From the NCBI RefSeq assembly GCF_009695935.1, contig NZ_VUMY01000010.1, forward strand, positions 38,817-102,816: a DNA stretch of 64,000 nt. Direction: 5' to 3'. Both the position numbers and the translations under genes were made by a program. This DNA is from Mobiluncus porci. GTDB lineage: Bacteria > Actinomycetota > Actinomycetes > Actinomycetales > Actinomycetaceae. Position 1 is the first letter of the stretch. Every line of letters starts with the position of its first letter. The notes below the pieces were generated by a model. It was not told where the DNA came from. It made no database searches and saw only the letters and a list, made by a program, of their open reading frames with translations. This document shows positions 53,866 through 61,994 of the stretch, in pieces.

Positions 53866-54750
53866 TCACACCTTCTCTCTCACGTTCTTGCCGAGAAGAC
53901 CGGTCGGTTTGAAAATCAGCACAATAATCAAGACGAAGAACACGACCGCATCGCGGTAGGTGGAGAAGCCGAGTCCCGAAACGATAGTCTCCAAGATACC
54001 GATGATGAAACCGCCGATTAGCGCGCCGGGGATGAGTCCGATTCCGCCCAAAACGGCGGCCACAAAGGCCTTCAAACCGGGCATAATGCCCATCAGCGGA
54101 TTGATGGAGTTGTAATAGGCTCCGACCAAAACGCCAGCCGCGCCAGCTAGGGAAGAGCCGAGGATGAAAGTGAAAGAAATCGTGTTATCAACACTGATAC
54201 CCATGAGTTTCGCAGCATCTTGGTCTTGAGACACCGCGCGCATTGCCTTACCCATGCGGGTCTTTTTCACGATGAACTGCAGGGCGATCATGAGGAACAG
54301 CGATACCCCGATGATGACGATTTGCATTCCGGAAATCGTGGCTCCCGCCACCTTGAAAGAAGCAGCCATGAATCCGGTTTGGGTGGGATAGGAACGAACT
54401 GAGGCTCCCACAAAATACATCATGGTGTATTCGAGAAGGAGCGAGACCCCGATGGCCGTAATCAAAACGGCGATGCGAGTCGAATTCCGCAAGGGCTTGT
54501 AGGCGACACGTTCAATGACCATTCCCAACACCCCACAAAGCGCCATCGCCACAATCAGCGAGGTGAAGATGTCGAGGCGGAAAATCGTCATGCAGGCAAA
54601 GCCAATATAGGCGCCAACCATATACACATCGCCGTGGGCAAAGTTGATGAGCTGAATAATGCCGTAAATCATGGTGTAACCCAAGGCAATCAGCGCATAG
54701 ATGCTCCCCAGCGATAGCCCATTAATGAGCTGTTGGAGTATCAGTTCCAT
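53866..54750 (-). CDS. livH: Branched-chain amino-acid permease LivH
   Basis: 294 residues starting MELILQQLINGLSLGS. About eight helices; the LivH opening (IYALIALGYTMIYGIIQLINFAHGD) and the EAA-like loop KTRMGKAMRAVSQDQDAAKLMGI near residue 175 are clear. The ATG is chosen because GGGAAACTT lies upstream and an eleven-codon longer frame has no site. livM starts three bases after its stop. Confidence 0.94.
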   Translation of the reverse strand: MELILQQLINGLSLGSIYALIALGYTMIYGIIQLINFAHGDVYMVGAYIGFACMTIFRLDIFTSLIVAMALCGVLGMVIERVAYKPLRNSTRIAVLITAIGVSLLLEYTMMYFVGASVRSYPTQTGFMAASFKVAGATISGMQIVIIGVSLFLMIALQFIVKKTRMGKAMRAVSQDQDAAKLMGISVDNTISFTFILGSSLAGAAGVLVGAYYNSINPLMGIMPGLKAFVAAVLGGIGLIPGALIGGFIIGILETIVSGLGFSTYRDAVVFFVLIIVLIFKPTGLLGKNVREKV

Positions 54751-54772
54751 AAGTTTCCCTTTTCGGACTTGG

Positions 54773-54812
54773 GGGAGGGGCACCGCCGGACAGAGCCGCG
54801 GTCACCCCTCCC
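54773..54812 (-). terminator. Intercistronic hairpin between livJ and livH
   Basis: GGGAGGGG and CCCCTCCC arms (8 bp) with an inner ACCGC/GCGGT stem. No T-run follows. It probably stabilises or partly ends the livJ message, giving more binding protein than permease, as in other ABC operons. Confidence 0.65.
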
Positions 54813-54828
54813 ACAAGCAGTTTAGCGA

Positions 54829-56007
54829 TTACTTCAGCCCGTAAGCTTCCGCCGCCGCCTGTTCGCCGTCTTTCAGGTTGATGACAACAGCGGTCTTAAT
54901 CGGGTCGTGGGTCTTCGGATCGATATCGAACTTACCGGTCACACCATCGAAGCCTTTGTAACTAGCCATGGCTTCCTTCACCGCGTCGCCGGTTAGCTCC
55001 TTGGCGTTGCCCAAGGCGCCCGCCACGAAGTACGCCGTATCGTAGCCCAGAGCGTTGAAGGAGGACGGATCTTCACCAAACTTCGCTTTGAAGTCCGTGA
55101 TGAACTTCTGGAGTTTCTCGTTGGAGGCATCCAAAGCGGAATAGTGGGAGGTGAAGTAGACATTGTTGAGAGCCTGGGCGCCGGCGAGTTCCAGCAAGGT
55201 CGGGGAGTCGAAGCCGTCGCCACCGAGAATCTTGGAGTCGATGCCCAGTCCGCGAGCCTGCTTGATGATGAGGCCGACTTCCTGGTAGTAACCCGGGATG
55301 TACATCACATCGAAGGTCTCGCCCTTCAAACGGGTCAAAACGGAGTTGAAGTCGGTGTCACCAGCCACGTAGGCTTCCTCACCGGTAATCTTGCCGCCGG
55401 CCTCTTCGAAGGTCTTCTTGAAGTTTTCAGCCAAGCCCTTGGCGTAGTCGGAGGAGTTGTCCTTGTAGATAACCGCAGTCTTCGCGCCCAACTTGTCGAA
55501 GGCGTACTTCGCCATTACCCCGCCCTGGTAGGAGTCGGAGAAGCAGGTGCGGAAAGCGAAGTCCTGGAGCTTGCCCTTGGTCACCGTCACATCATCGGCG
55601 GTGGCAGAACCGGAGACAACCGGAACCTTGGACTGGTTTCCCACGGGAATGACCGCTTTGAAAGAACCGGAGGTGGCCGGACCAATCATGGTCACAACCT
55701 TGTCCTGGTTCATGAGTTTAGTGGCCAAAGTCGTGGCCTCGGCGGGCTCAGATTTAGAGTCGTATTTCACGACTTCAATCTTCTTGCCGTTCACGCCACC
55801 GGCGGCGTTGATTTCGTCAAAAGCCATCTCGATGCCGTCAACATTTTGCTGACCGTAAGTCGCGACCGCTCCGGAAAGCTCGTAGTTGACACCAACCTTG
55901 ATGGTGTCGCCCTGGGCGGCATTACCGCCGGTATTAGCTCCGGAGCAAGCGCTGAGGCCGGCTGCGGTCAGGGTAGCGAGAGCAAGTGTTGCCATAATGC
56001 GTTTCAT
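54829..56007 (-). CDS. livJ: Branched-chain amino-acid-binding lipoprotein LivJ/LivK
   Basis: 392 residues. Lipoprotein signal peptide with lipobox LSACSGANTGG, then a type I periplasmic-binding fold: IKVGVNYELSGAVATYGQQNVDGIEMAFDEINAAGGVNG, IGPATSGSFKAVIPV and YKDNSSDYAKGLAENFKKTFEE. Anchored outside the membrane, it delivers Leu, Ile or Val to LivHM. GAGG lies seven bases before the ATG. First gene of the liv operon; a palindrome lies 41 bases before it. Confidence 0.95.
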   Translation of the reverse strand: MKRIMATLALATLTAAGLSACSGANTGGNAAQGDTIKVGVNYELSGAVATYGQQNVDGIEMAFDEINAAGGVNGKKIEVVKYDSKSEPAEATTLATKLMNQDKVVTMIGPATSGSFKAVIPVGNQSKVPVVSGSATADDVTVTKGKLQDFAFRTCFSDSYQGGVMAKYAFDKLGAKTAVIYKDNSSDYAKGLAENFKKTFEEAGGKITGEEAYVAGDTDFNSVLTRLKGETFDVMYIPGYYQEVGLIIKQARGLGIDSKILGGDGFDSPTLLELAGAQALNNVYFTSHYSALDASNEKLQKFITDFKAKFGEDPSSFNALGYDTAYFVAGALGNAKELTGDAVKEAMASYKGFDGVTGKFDIDPKTHDPIKTAVVINLKDGEQAAAEAYGLK

Positions 56008-56047
56008 TAATATGCCTCATTCTCTATTTAGTATCCGATAGGGGAGC

Positions 56048-56062
56048 TGGGGAAAATCCCCA
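56048..56062. promoter_or_regulatory. Palindrome TGGGGA-N3-TCCCCA upstream of livJ
   Basis: Perfect 6-bp arms with a 3-base centre, 41 bases before the livJ ATG, in the region expected for operator control. GTTAC and GTTTG, nine bases apart at 56074 and 56083, lie just above. No regulator gene is adjacent. Confidence 0.4.
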
Positions 56063-56228
56063 AAGTCATAACGGTTACTTTAGTTTGACGAGATATCTTG
56101 AGCCAAATTTCGATAAGAAAAGTTTCAATAGTTGAACATCGTTGTGGTAGGGCCACGGTATCGGAAGAGAAAGATTGAATGGTAAAGAAACTGGAGGGTC
56201 GATTAATAGTGTTGAGTGAACAGGCATT

Positions 56229-57026
56229 TTAGACATAACGCTGCAAAATGGTTTCTACTGCTGACAAGTAGCCAGCTCCAAAAAGAGCCAGATGCAGGGT
56301 CAACATATAGATCCGATGCAGCGGAACCCGTTCTTCCCAGCCTTTTGCTAGTGGGGAGACACTGTTGTATCCGGCATAAATTTCGCTCATTAAGGGAGTG
56401 CCGAAAAGACCGCACTCCGCGAGGTCAGTTTCCGCGTGTCCCCCGTAGGCGCTCGGGTCAATCAGAGTGATGCCTTGATTGGTCCACATGAGGTTTCCGG
56501 CCCAAAGATCCCCGTGGAGGCGAGCCGCGGGGGTTTTCACCAAGGGAGGCTGCGGGGTGTCGAATTCGCCACTTTCCAACAAGTGATAGACCTTTTCGAG
56601 GCGTTTTGCGGTGGTAGCGGGGAGGTCACCATTCATCGCGGAGGCTTCGGCGACGGGTCGAAGTCTCTCGGCAACCAGCCACTCGCCGAAGCTTGAGTAC
56701 GTCGATTCTTCACTAAGTGGGACTACGGACATGGGCATTTTCCCCTTATTGGCCCTTGTCGAATCCCAAGTATCGGGAGCGGCTCCCCAACAGCGCGCCC
56801 CTTTCGCATGAGTGAGAGCCAGCGCGGCGCCAAAAGCGCGCGCGGCAGCCTCGGTGGGAGTGGTGCTTTCAAGATAATCGAGGTGGAGGCCCTCGCCGTC
56901 CAAGCCTCTAATCGCGACGATGTGCGCCCCGCCGTCGGGTTCGGCCTCTCGCAGCCAGTTGAGTCCCGCAGCCTCGTACTCGAGCTCCGCGTTGGTGGCG
57001 CGCTTGATGAATTCCCCGTGGTTCAT
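56229..57026 (-). CDS. Fructosamine-3-kinase-like protein
   Basis: 265 residues. The kinase-like fold shows the catalytic loop RLHGDLWAGNLMW near residue 170 and the metal Asp in LIDPSAYGGHAETDLAECGLFG near 188, as in the fructosamine/ketosamine-3-kinase family that removes early glycation products. The N-terminus (FIKRATNAELEYEAAGLNWL) fits. Cytoplasmic. It lies alone on the minus strand between liv and rho; a role in protein deglycation is a family inference. Confidence 0.9.
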   Translation of the reverse strand: MNHGEFIKRATNAELEYEAAGLNWLREAEPDGGAHIVAIRGLDGEGLHLDYLESTTPTEAAARAFGAALALTHAKGARCWGAAPDTWDSTRANKGKMPMSVVPLSEESTYSSFGEWLVAERLRPVAEASAMNGDLPATTAKRLEKVYHLLESGEFDTPQPPLVKTPAARLHGDLWAGNLMWTNQGITLIDPSAYGGHAETDLAECGLFGTPLMSEIYAGYNSVSPLAKGWEERVPLHRIYMLTLHLALFGAGYLSAVETILQRYV

Positions 57027-57068
57027 ACCTCCACCCTACCGGAGCAAAACCTTTCCGCGCGGGAGCAT

Positions 57069-57097
57069 TTGGCAAGATGGTTTCGGGAAGGTATGAT
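57069..57097 (+). promoter_or_regulatory. Sigma-A promoter of rho
   Basis: TTGGCA and TATGAT separated by exactly 17 bases, giving a transcript start near 57104 and a leader of about 125 bases. Confidence 0.75.
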
Positions 57098-57106
57098 TCT
57101 ATCTAT

Positions 57107-57198
57107 GCGGTTTTACCGCGAGGTTCGAAGCTAATCCCGAACCGTTTTCCCTGATTCTTTTTCTTTCGAATCAGTGTGCCCAGGACAAAAGCCCTTCG
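57107..57198 (+). promoter_or_regulatory. Structured rho leader with four hairpins
   Basis: Successive stems: GCGGT/ACCGC at 57107-57119; GGTTCG/CGAACC at 57122-57143 followed by GTTTT; CTGATTC/GAATCAG at 57151-57174; and AGCCC-TTCG-GGCT ending about 30 bases before the start. rho genes are often autoregulated through their leader; this array could do that. No known riboswitch was recognised. Confidence 0.5.
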
Positions 57199-57228
57199 GG
57201 CTGGACCCATTTCAAGATAAGGACCCTT

Positions 57229-58935
57229 GTGAACGACAACCAATCACTTGCTGCAATGAAACTTAACGAACTGCGTGAACTAGCAAAGTCGCTGGGAATC
57301 AAAGGCATTTCGCAGGCTCGTAAACCCCAACTTATTGAGGCTATCCAAGAAAACCAAGCCGCGCAGGGATTCGGACCTGCCCAGAATGCAAAGCCGACAA
57401 AAGCGGAAGACACGGCTGAAAAAGACACCGCTGCTTCCACCCGCGGACGGACTCGCCGTCGCGCTTCGTCCCCCGCCGGAGAACCCGAACATGAAGCCGC
57501 TACTCTCGATGTGAAGGCAGCATTGGCCCACGATTTGGGAGCCACCCCGTCCAAGCGAGATGCCGAGGAAACCGACCGCGAGTTGGAAAACAATCCGGCT
57601 CTCGAGGCAGTCGCTAATGAAGCCAGCGCGAAACGAGAGCACAACCAGGAGCGTTCCGAGCGTTCCGACCGCTTTGAGCGCCGGAACCGGAACCAGGATC
57701 GCAACTCGGATCGTGGGCGCGGGCGAAACCGTAATCGCAACCGCGGTCGGGATCGCGATGATTACGACAACAATCAGAACAACAATGGTGAAGATTTGAG
57801 TCCGGAAGAAATGCTCCCCATCGCGGGCATTTTGGACGTGAAAGAAAATCACGCCTTTGTTCGGACCTCCGGTTATCTCCCGGGGCCAAACGATGTCTAT
57901 GTCACTTTGGGGCAGGTGCGTCGTTGGGGATTGCGTGCGGGAGACGCGATTGTGGGGGCCATCCGTAAGCCGCGGGAAGGTGAAGTCCAGCGCGTCAAAC
58001 ACAACGCCTTGGTTCATCTCGAATCCATCAACGGGATGGCGATTGAAGAAGCCGCTGAACGGGTCCAATTCGAGAAACTGACTCCGCTCTATCCCGATGA
58101 ACAGCTTCGTTTGGAAACCACCGCGAAGGCTATCACTCCGCGGGTTATCGACCTGGTGGCGCCCATCGGCAAGGGCCAGCGCGGTTTGATTGTCTCCCCG
58201 CCGAAAGCCGGTAAGACCATCATTTTGCAACAAATTGCCAACGCGATTTCGGCCAACAACCCCGAAGTTCACATCATGGTGGTTCTGGTTGATGAGCGTC
58301 CGGAGGAAGTTACCGATATGCAGCGCACCGTGAAGGGTGAAGTGATTGCTTCGACTTTCGACCGGCCAGCCAATGAACACACGACTGTCGCGGAGCTCGC
58401 AATTGAACGGGCCAAGCGCCTCGTGGAGCTCGGCGGCGATGTGGTGGTGTTGCTCGACTCCATCACGCGTTTGGGCCGTGCCTATAACTTGGCTGCGCCG
58501 GCCTCAGGTCGCATCTTGTCCGGCGGTGTGGATGCCTCCGCGCTCTATCCGCCGAAGCGTTTCTTCGGTGCGGCCCGCAATGTTGAAAACGGGGGTTCCT
58601 TGACGATTCTCGCGACCGCCCTGGTTGAGACCGGTTCGAAGATGGACGAAGTGATTTTCGAAGAGTTCAAGGGGACCGGCAATATGGAGCTTCGGTTATC
58701 GCGCGAGCTTTCTGAGAAGCGCATTTATCCGGCGGTGGATGTCAATGCTTCCGGTACGCGCCACGAGGAAGTCCTGTTCAACAAGGATGAGCTCGCGATT
58801 ATGTGGCGGCTGCGTCGTTTGTTGGCTGGCCTCGAGACCCAACCGGCGACCGAGCTAGTGTTGAAGAAACTCAAGGATACCCAGTCCAATGCGGAGTTCC
58901 TGATGGTGGTCGCGAAGACGACACCTGCTGAGTAA
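57229..58935 (+). CDS. rho: Transcription termination factor Rho
   Basis: 568 residues from GTG with AAGGA upstream. The N-terminal Rho_N helix ([19 protein letters not shown]) is followed by an Arg/Asn/Asp-rich insertion (about residues 40-190, many [12 protein letters not shown] runs), typical of high-GC Gram-positives and able to bind RNA. The cold-shock domain and hexameric ATPase follow: Walker A SPPKAGKT near 330, [12 protein letters not shown] near 410 and the Q/R-loop [17 protein letters not shown]. Leader with hairpins and a strong downstream terminator. Confidence 0.96.
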   Translation: MNDNQSLAAMKLNELRELAKSLGIKGISQARKPQLIEAIQENQAAQGFGPAQNAKPTKAEDTAEKDTAASTRGRTRRRASSPAGEPEHEAATLDVKAALAHDLGATPSKRDAEETDRELENNPALEAVANEASAKREHNQERSERSDRFERRNRNQDRNSDRGRGRNRNRNRGRDRDDYDNNQNNNGEDLSPEEMLPIAGILDVKENHAFVRTSGYLPGPNDVYVTLGQVRRWGLRAGDAIVGAIRKPREGEVQRVKHNALVHLESINGMAIEEAAERVQFEKLTPLYPDEQLRLETTAKAITPRVIDLVAPIGKGQRGLIVSPPKAGKTIILQQIANAISANNPEVHIMVVLVDERPEEVTDMQRTVKGEVIASTFDRPANEHTTVAELAIERAKRLVELGGDVVVLLDSITRLGRAYNLAAPASGRILSGGVDASALYPPKRFFGAARNVENGGSLTILATALVETGSKMDEVIFEEFKGTGNMELRLSRELSEKRIYPAVDVNASGTRHEEVLFNKDELAIMWRLRRLLAGLETQPATELVLKKLKDTQSNAEFLMVVAKTTPAE

Positions 58936-58940
58936 GTTTT

Positions 58941-58976
58941 TGGGACGATGGGGACACGCCCCCATCGTCCCATTTT
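58941..58976 (+). terminator. Intrinsic terminator after rho
   Basis: A perfect 13-bp stem (TGGGACGATGGGG and complement) with a 6-base loop and TTTT. Its right arm is repeated in the thrC-thrB gap. Confidence 0.92.
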
Positions 58977-58988
58977 GTCCGGACAAAT

Positions 58989-59060
58989 GTTACTAAAGTT
59001 ACAAAAGTTTCTGGTGTTAAAGATGTTAATTTCGTGAAAAATGTTAAATTTGTTGCGAAC
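58989..59060 (+). promoter_or_regulatory. Array of eight 9-bp GTKNN direct repeats before the NlpC/P60 gene
   Basis: Read in steps of nine: GTTACTAAA, GTTACAAAA, GTTTCTGGT, GTTAAAGAT, GTTAATTTC, GTGAAAAAT, GTTAAATTT, GTTGCGAAC. All eight begin GTT or GTG in unbroken 9-bp phase. The first two are near-perfect GTTAC sites like reported MtrA boxes; the last overlaps a possible -35 (TTGCGA, then TAGAGT 18 bases on). MtrA as the binding protein is inferred. Confidence 0.65.
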
Positions 59061-59111
59061 TGCCGATTGATGCGACTAGAGTTATAAAAGCTTATACCTC
59101 GGGAGGAAGTC

Positions 59112-60509
59112 TTGGCTCGCAATTACCTAGGCAACAAGTGGAGAAATCGAATCGTCATCGGTACCGCCGCCATGGCGATTACCCTCAGTCTGGGGACGAT
59201 TCCGGCAGCTATTGGTGCGCCCGGCTCTAAAGAAGAGCGCATTGCCCAACTCGAAAGCCAAATCGCCCAGAACCGCGTCCGCGCTGACAAAGCCGCGCTG
59301 GCTGTTGATGAAACCGCTGCCGCTTATGCCGCGGCCTTTGATGAACTCAGCGCTGCCCAGGCTTTGGCCACCGCGGCTAGCGAAAAAGCCAAGAAAGCCG
59401 CGGAAGAAGCCGACGCCGCCAAAGCCAAACTCGGTCTGTTGGCAGTGGCTAAATACCGGCAGGATAAGAACAATTTTGCCGGTTTTGAGGCCGTTACGGA
59501 AACGGACGCCTTCCACACCCAAGCCCTGAAACAGGAAGTCAACGACATTCTGGGTGCGCAAGCAGATGACCAGGCGCAGGGGCTCACGGCCTTGCAAAAC
59601 GTGGCGGAAGTCCTGCAGGATGAGGCCGCTAGGGCGATAGCCGGCAAAAAGGCAGCCGCCGAGAACCTAGCGCAAACTGAGCGCAGCGCTCGGGCTGAAG
59701 CCGAATCTGCGGTAGAAGATCTCCAAAACGCTCGTGCGGAACGGGAAAAAATCATTGTTGAGCTAGCGAAGGCTCGCGAGGTGAGCCTCGCCCAGGAACG
59801 TGAGCGTCAAGCGAAGGTAGAAGCCGTTCACCAAGCAGCTTTGGCTGCCGCTGCGGAAAAGAAGCGCGCTGAAGAAGCCGCTTTAGCGGCCCGGCAGGCT
59901 GAAATCAAGAAGGCTCAAGACCTTCGTGACGCCCAGGCTCGAGCCCAGCGAGAAGCAGCGGCAGCAGCTAAAGCCCAAGCCGAGGCTCAGGCCGCCCAGC
60001 AGGCGCGTGCCGACGCCCAGGAACAGGCTCGCGCTCAGCAAGCCGCCCAGCAGGCGCAACAACGCGCCAATCAAGCTCGCCAAAAGGCCCAGCAAGTTGC
60101 ACAGAAACCGGCCACAACCGCACCTAGCGGAGCGGCAGCGACGGGCGCAGGCGGCGCCTTGCTGAACTGGGCGAAGGGAAAGATTGGACTGCCGTACATC
60201 TGGGGAGGAAATGGCCCGGGCGGCTACGATTGCTCCGGATTGATTTACGCCGGCATGCAGGCGCAAGGGCGTAACATTGCACGGGTGGCTTCGGGGCAAT
60301 ATTCGAGCTTGGCTAATGTTAGCTACGACCAGCGGCAGCCGGGAGACCTGATTTTCTATTCCTCAAACGGCAGCGCCTCAGGCGTGTACCACGTGGGTAT
60401 TTACGCCGGTAATGGCCAGATGCTGCATGCTCCCAGCCCGGGGCGCAACATCGCAATCGTGCCCATCTACAGCCCCGATAAAATCATGCCCTATGTGGCA
60501 AGGCTCTAG
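59112..60509 (+). CDS. Secreted NlpC/P60 peptidoglycan endopeptidase (RipA-like)
   Basis: 465 residues from TTG with GGGAGGAAG upstream. Signal peptide at residues about 10-36 (VIGTAAMAITLSLG...IGAPG), then an Ala/Glu/Gln-rich coiled coil of roughly 270 residues, a flexible linker, and a C-terminal NlpC/P60 domain. The catalytic Cys is in GGYDCSGLIYAG near residue 374, His in YHVGIYAG near 427, third residue in MLHAPS. Cleaves D-Glu-DAP-type stem peptides during division. Likely controlled through the MtrA-like array upstream. Confidence 0.93.
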   Translation: MARNYLGNKWRNRIVIGTAAMAITLSLGTIPAAIGAPGSKEERIAQLESQIAQNRVRADKAALAVDETAAAYAAAFDELSAAQALATAASEKAKKAAEEADAAKAKLGLLAVAKYRQDKNNFAGFEAVTETDAFHTQALKQEVNDILGAQADDQAQGLTALQNVAEVLQDEAARAIAGKKAAAENLAQTERSARAEAESAVEDLQNARAEREKIIVELAKAREVSLAQERERQAKVEAVHQAALAAAAEKKRAEEAALAARQAEIKKAQDLRDAQARAQREAAAAAKAQAEAQAAQQARADAQEQARAQQAAQQAQQRANQARQKAQQVAQKPATTAPSGAAATGAGGALLNWAKGKIGLPYIWGGNGPGGYDCSGLIYAGMQAQGRNIARVASGQYSSLANVSYDQRQPGDLIFYSSNGSASGVYHVGIYAGNGQMLHAPSPGRNIAIVPIYSPDKIMPYVARL

Positions 60510-60518
60510 TCTAGGTCT

Positions 60519-61715
60519 ATGAATCAGAGTGCTCCTTACATAACTTCCGCGGGAACGGACGCGCGGGTGTGGGAACGCGATGCGGGCGGAGCCCTGGGGG
60601 AAATCCAGCTTGCGCTGAAGGATTTTTTGGAAGGCGTTAAGCGTGAACGGGTGCTCCTGGTCGCGGCCTTGTCTGGCGGACCGGATTCCCTGGCTTTAGC
60701 AGCGGCGATGTCTCGGGTGGCAATTGCGCGCGAGGATCCGTGGCAGGTGGCGGCTTTCACTGTCGACCACGGGTGGCGCGCGGAATCCGCGGCGGAGGCT
60801 GAGGCTGCCGCGGCTTGCGCCAGAGAGTTCGGTTTCGAGGTGGCAAAGGTGCTGCGCGCGCAAATCCCCGAAGCGACCGGTGGGCCGGAGCGAGCGGCGC
60901 GCGAAATGCGCTGGCGTTTACTCGCTCGCGCGAGCGTTTCCGAAGCGAAAGCGCGGGGTTTGGACTCGGCGGTGATTCTGACCGGTCACACCCTTGACGA
61001 CCAGGCAGAAACTGTGCTGTTGCGCCTAGGTCGGGGGGCTTCGCTTCAGGCCGTAGGGGCTATGGGTAAGGTGGGTTCGCTCAACCCGAAAACCGGACTG
61101 CCTTTACGGAACCTGCCTCTTGAGGAGGATCTGGATGAACTTTATGAAGACGAGATAGGCCTCGAAGTAGGGCGACCCCTGCTCGGGGTGCGGCGCGTAA
61201 CTACCCACGCGGCCTGTGAAGAAACCGGCCTGGTGGCGGTGGTGGACCCCACCAACAAAGCCGATGGCCCCGCGCGGCGTGCGGACGGGGAAGCTCTCCC
61301 GCGAGCCGCTATTCGGGAACGGGTTTTGCCTGAGTTGGCACGGGCTCTAGGTCAAGACCCCGCCCCGGCTTTGGCCAGATTCGCTCGCCAAGCCCAGGAT
61401 GATGAAATGGCTTTGCACGGGGAGGCCAACAAAATATTGTGGAAAGCCCTGGTTGATGAGCCGGACTGGGAGCCGGGAGACCCTATCAAGCTCGAGATTT
61501 CCGCCTTCGAGATGGTCCACGAGACGATAGTCAGTCGAGTCATACTGCGGGCACTCACTTGGGCGGGAGCCCGAAGCGGGGACCTCACGGAAGCGCACCT
61601 TCGCGAGGTGACGCGCCTCATTCGCGCCTGGCACGGGCAAGGGCCGCTGGATCTCCCGGGGATTCAAGTGTCTCGCCAAGACGGGTTCCTGGTTTTTGAG
61701 CGCCCGTGCCCCTGA
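60519..61715 (+). CDS. tilS: tRNA(Ile)-lysidine synthase
   Basis: 398 residues. The PP-loop ALSGGPDSLALAAAMSRV near residue 50, LTGHTLDDQAETVLLRLGRG near 155, and the RNLPL and RAAIRERVLPELA blocks identify TilS, which turns the CAU anticodon of tRNA-Ile2 into lysidine. An acidic insertion (EEDLDELYEDE) near residue 205 is unusual. The start is nine bases after the NlpC/P60 stop. The dacB-like gene and ppa, its usual partners, are at the other end of the window. Confidence 0.94.
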   Translation: MNQSAPYITSAGTDARVWERDAGGALGEIQLALKDFLEGVKRERVLLVAALSGGPDSLALAAAMSRVAIAREDPWQVAAFTVDHGWRAESAAEAEAAAACAREFGFEVAKVLRAQIPEATGGPERAAREMRWRLLARASVSEAKARGLDSAVILTGHTLDDQAETVLLRLGRGASLQAVGAMGKVGSLNPKTGLPLRNLPLEEDLDELYEDEIGLEVGRPLLGVRRVTTHAACEETGLVAVVDPTNKADGPARRADGEALPRAAIRERVLPELARALGQDPAPALARFARQAQDDEMALHGEANKILWKALVDEPDWEPGDPIKLEISAFEMVHETIVSRVILRALTWAGARSGDLTEAHLREVTRLIRAWHGQGPLDLPGIQVSRQDGFLVFERPCP

Positions 61716-61732
61716 CGCGCTCGCAATGCTTT

Positions 61733-61824
61733 GCCAAACTGCCTAATAAAATCACGCCAAATTGCCGAACAAATTCGCACCAAATTACCTAATTAAATCC
61801 CGCCAAATTACCTGAAGCAGTGTA
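61733..61824 (+). repeat. Four 23-bp tandem repeats (iteron-like)
   Basis: Units start at 61733, 61756, 61779 and 61802 in exact 23-bp steps. Their shared core is RCCAAAYTRCCTAAT-like; unit 4 keeps only its first half. No spacers, so not CRISPR. They lie directly before a truncated ORF and mark the border of an AT-rich segment. The rest of the 61716-61994 gap holds no intact gene. Confidence 0.75.
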
Positions 61825-61875
61825 TTATTGCTGGTGAGCTCAATAAAACTTTTGTGTGTTAGAGATGGGGAGACG

Positions 61876-61926
61876 ATGGCTTCTGAGAACCGGAAATATC
61901 ACCAACGAGTGGCGAATACACCATGA
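61876..61926 (+). pseudogene. Possible 5' remnant of an interrupted gene
   Basis: Sixteen codons (MASENRKYHQRVANTP) after a good GGGGAGACG ribosome site, then a stop. The start resembles the opening of DUF4143-type ATP-binding proteins (basic, Tyr-x-x-Arg-Val), and the repeats and site look like its promoter region, so a deletion or insertion may have removed the rest. The evidence is thin and a real small peptide is possible. Confidence 0.3.
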
Positions 61927-61994
61927 AAGGTTAACCCGCTGAGCTTCTTGAAGGTTGTACTCCCATTTAGAACCCGTCAAGTCTGGAGTTGGGG

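Noticed and set aside
58981..59111. c-di-AMP (ydaO) riboswitch before the wall hydrolase
   Set aside because: Such riboswitches are common before actinobacterial hydrolases, but here the leader is too short and the sequence is a direct-repeat array without the conserved pseudo-dyad.
61733..61824. CRISPR array
   Set aside because: The units are contiguous with no spacers, diverge from each other, and no cas gene is present.
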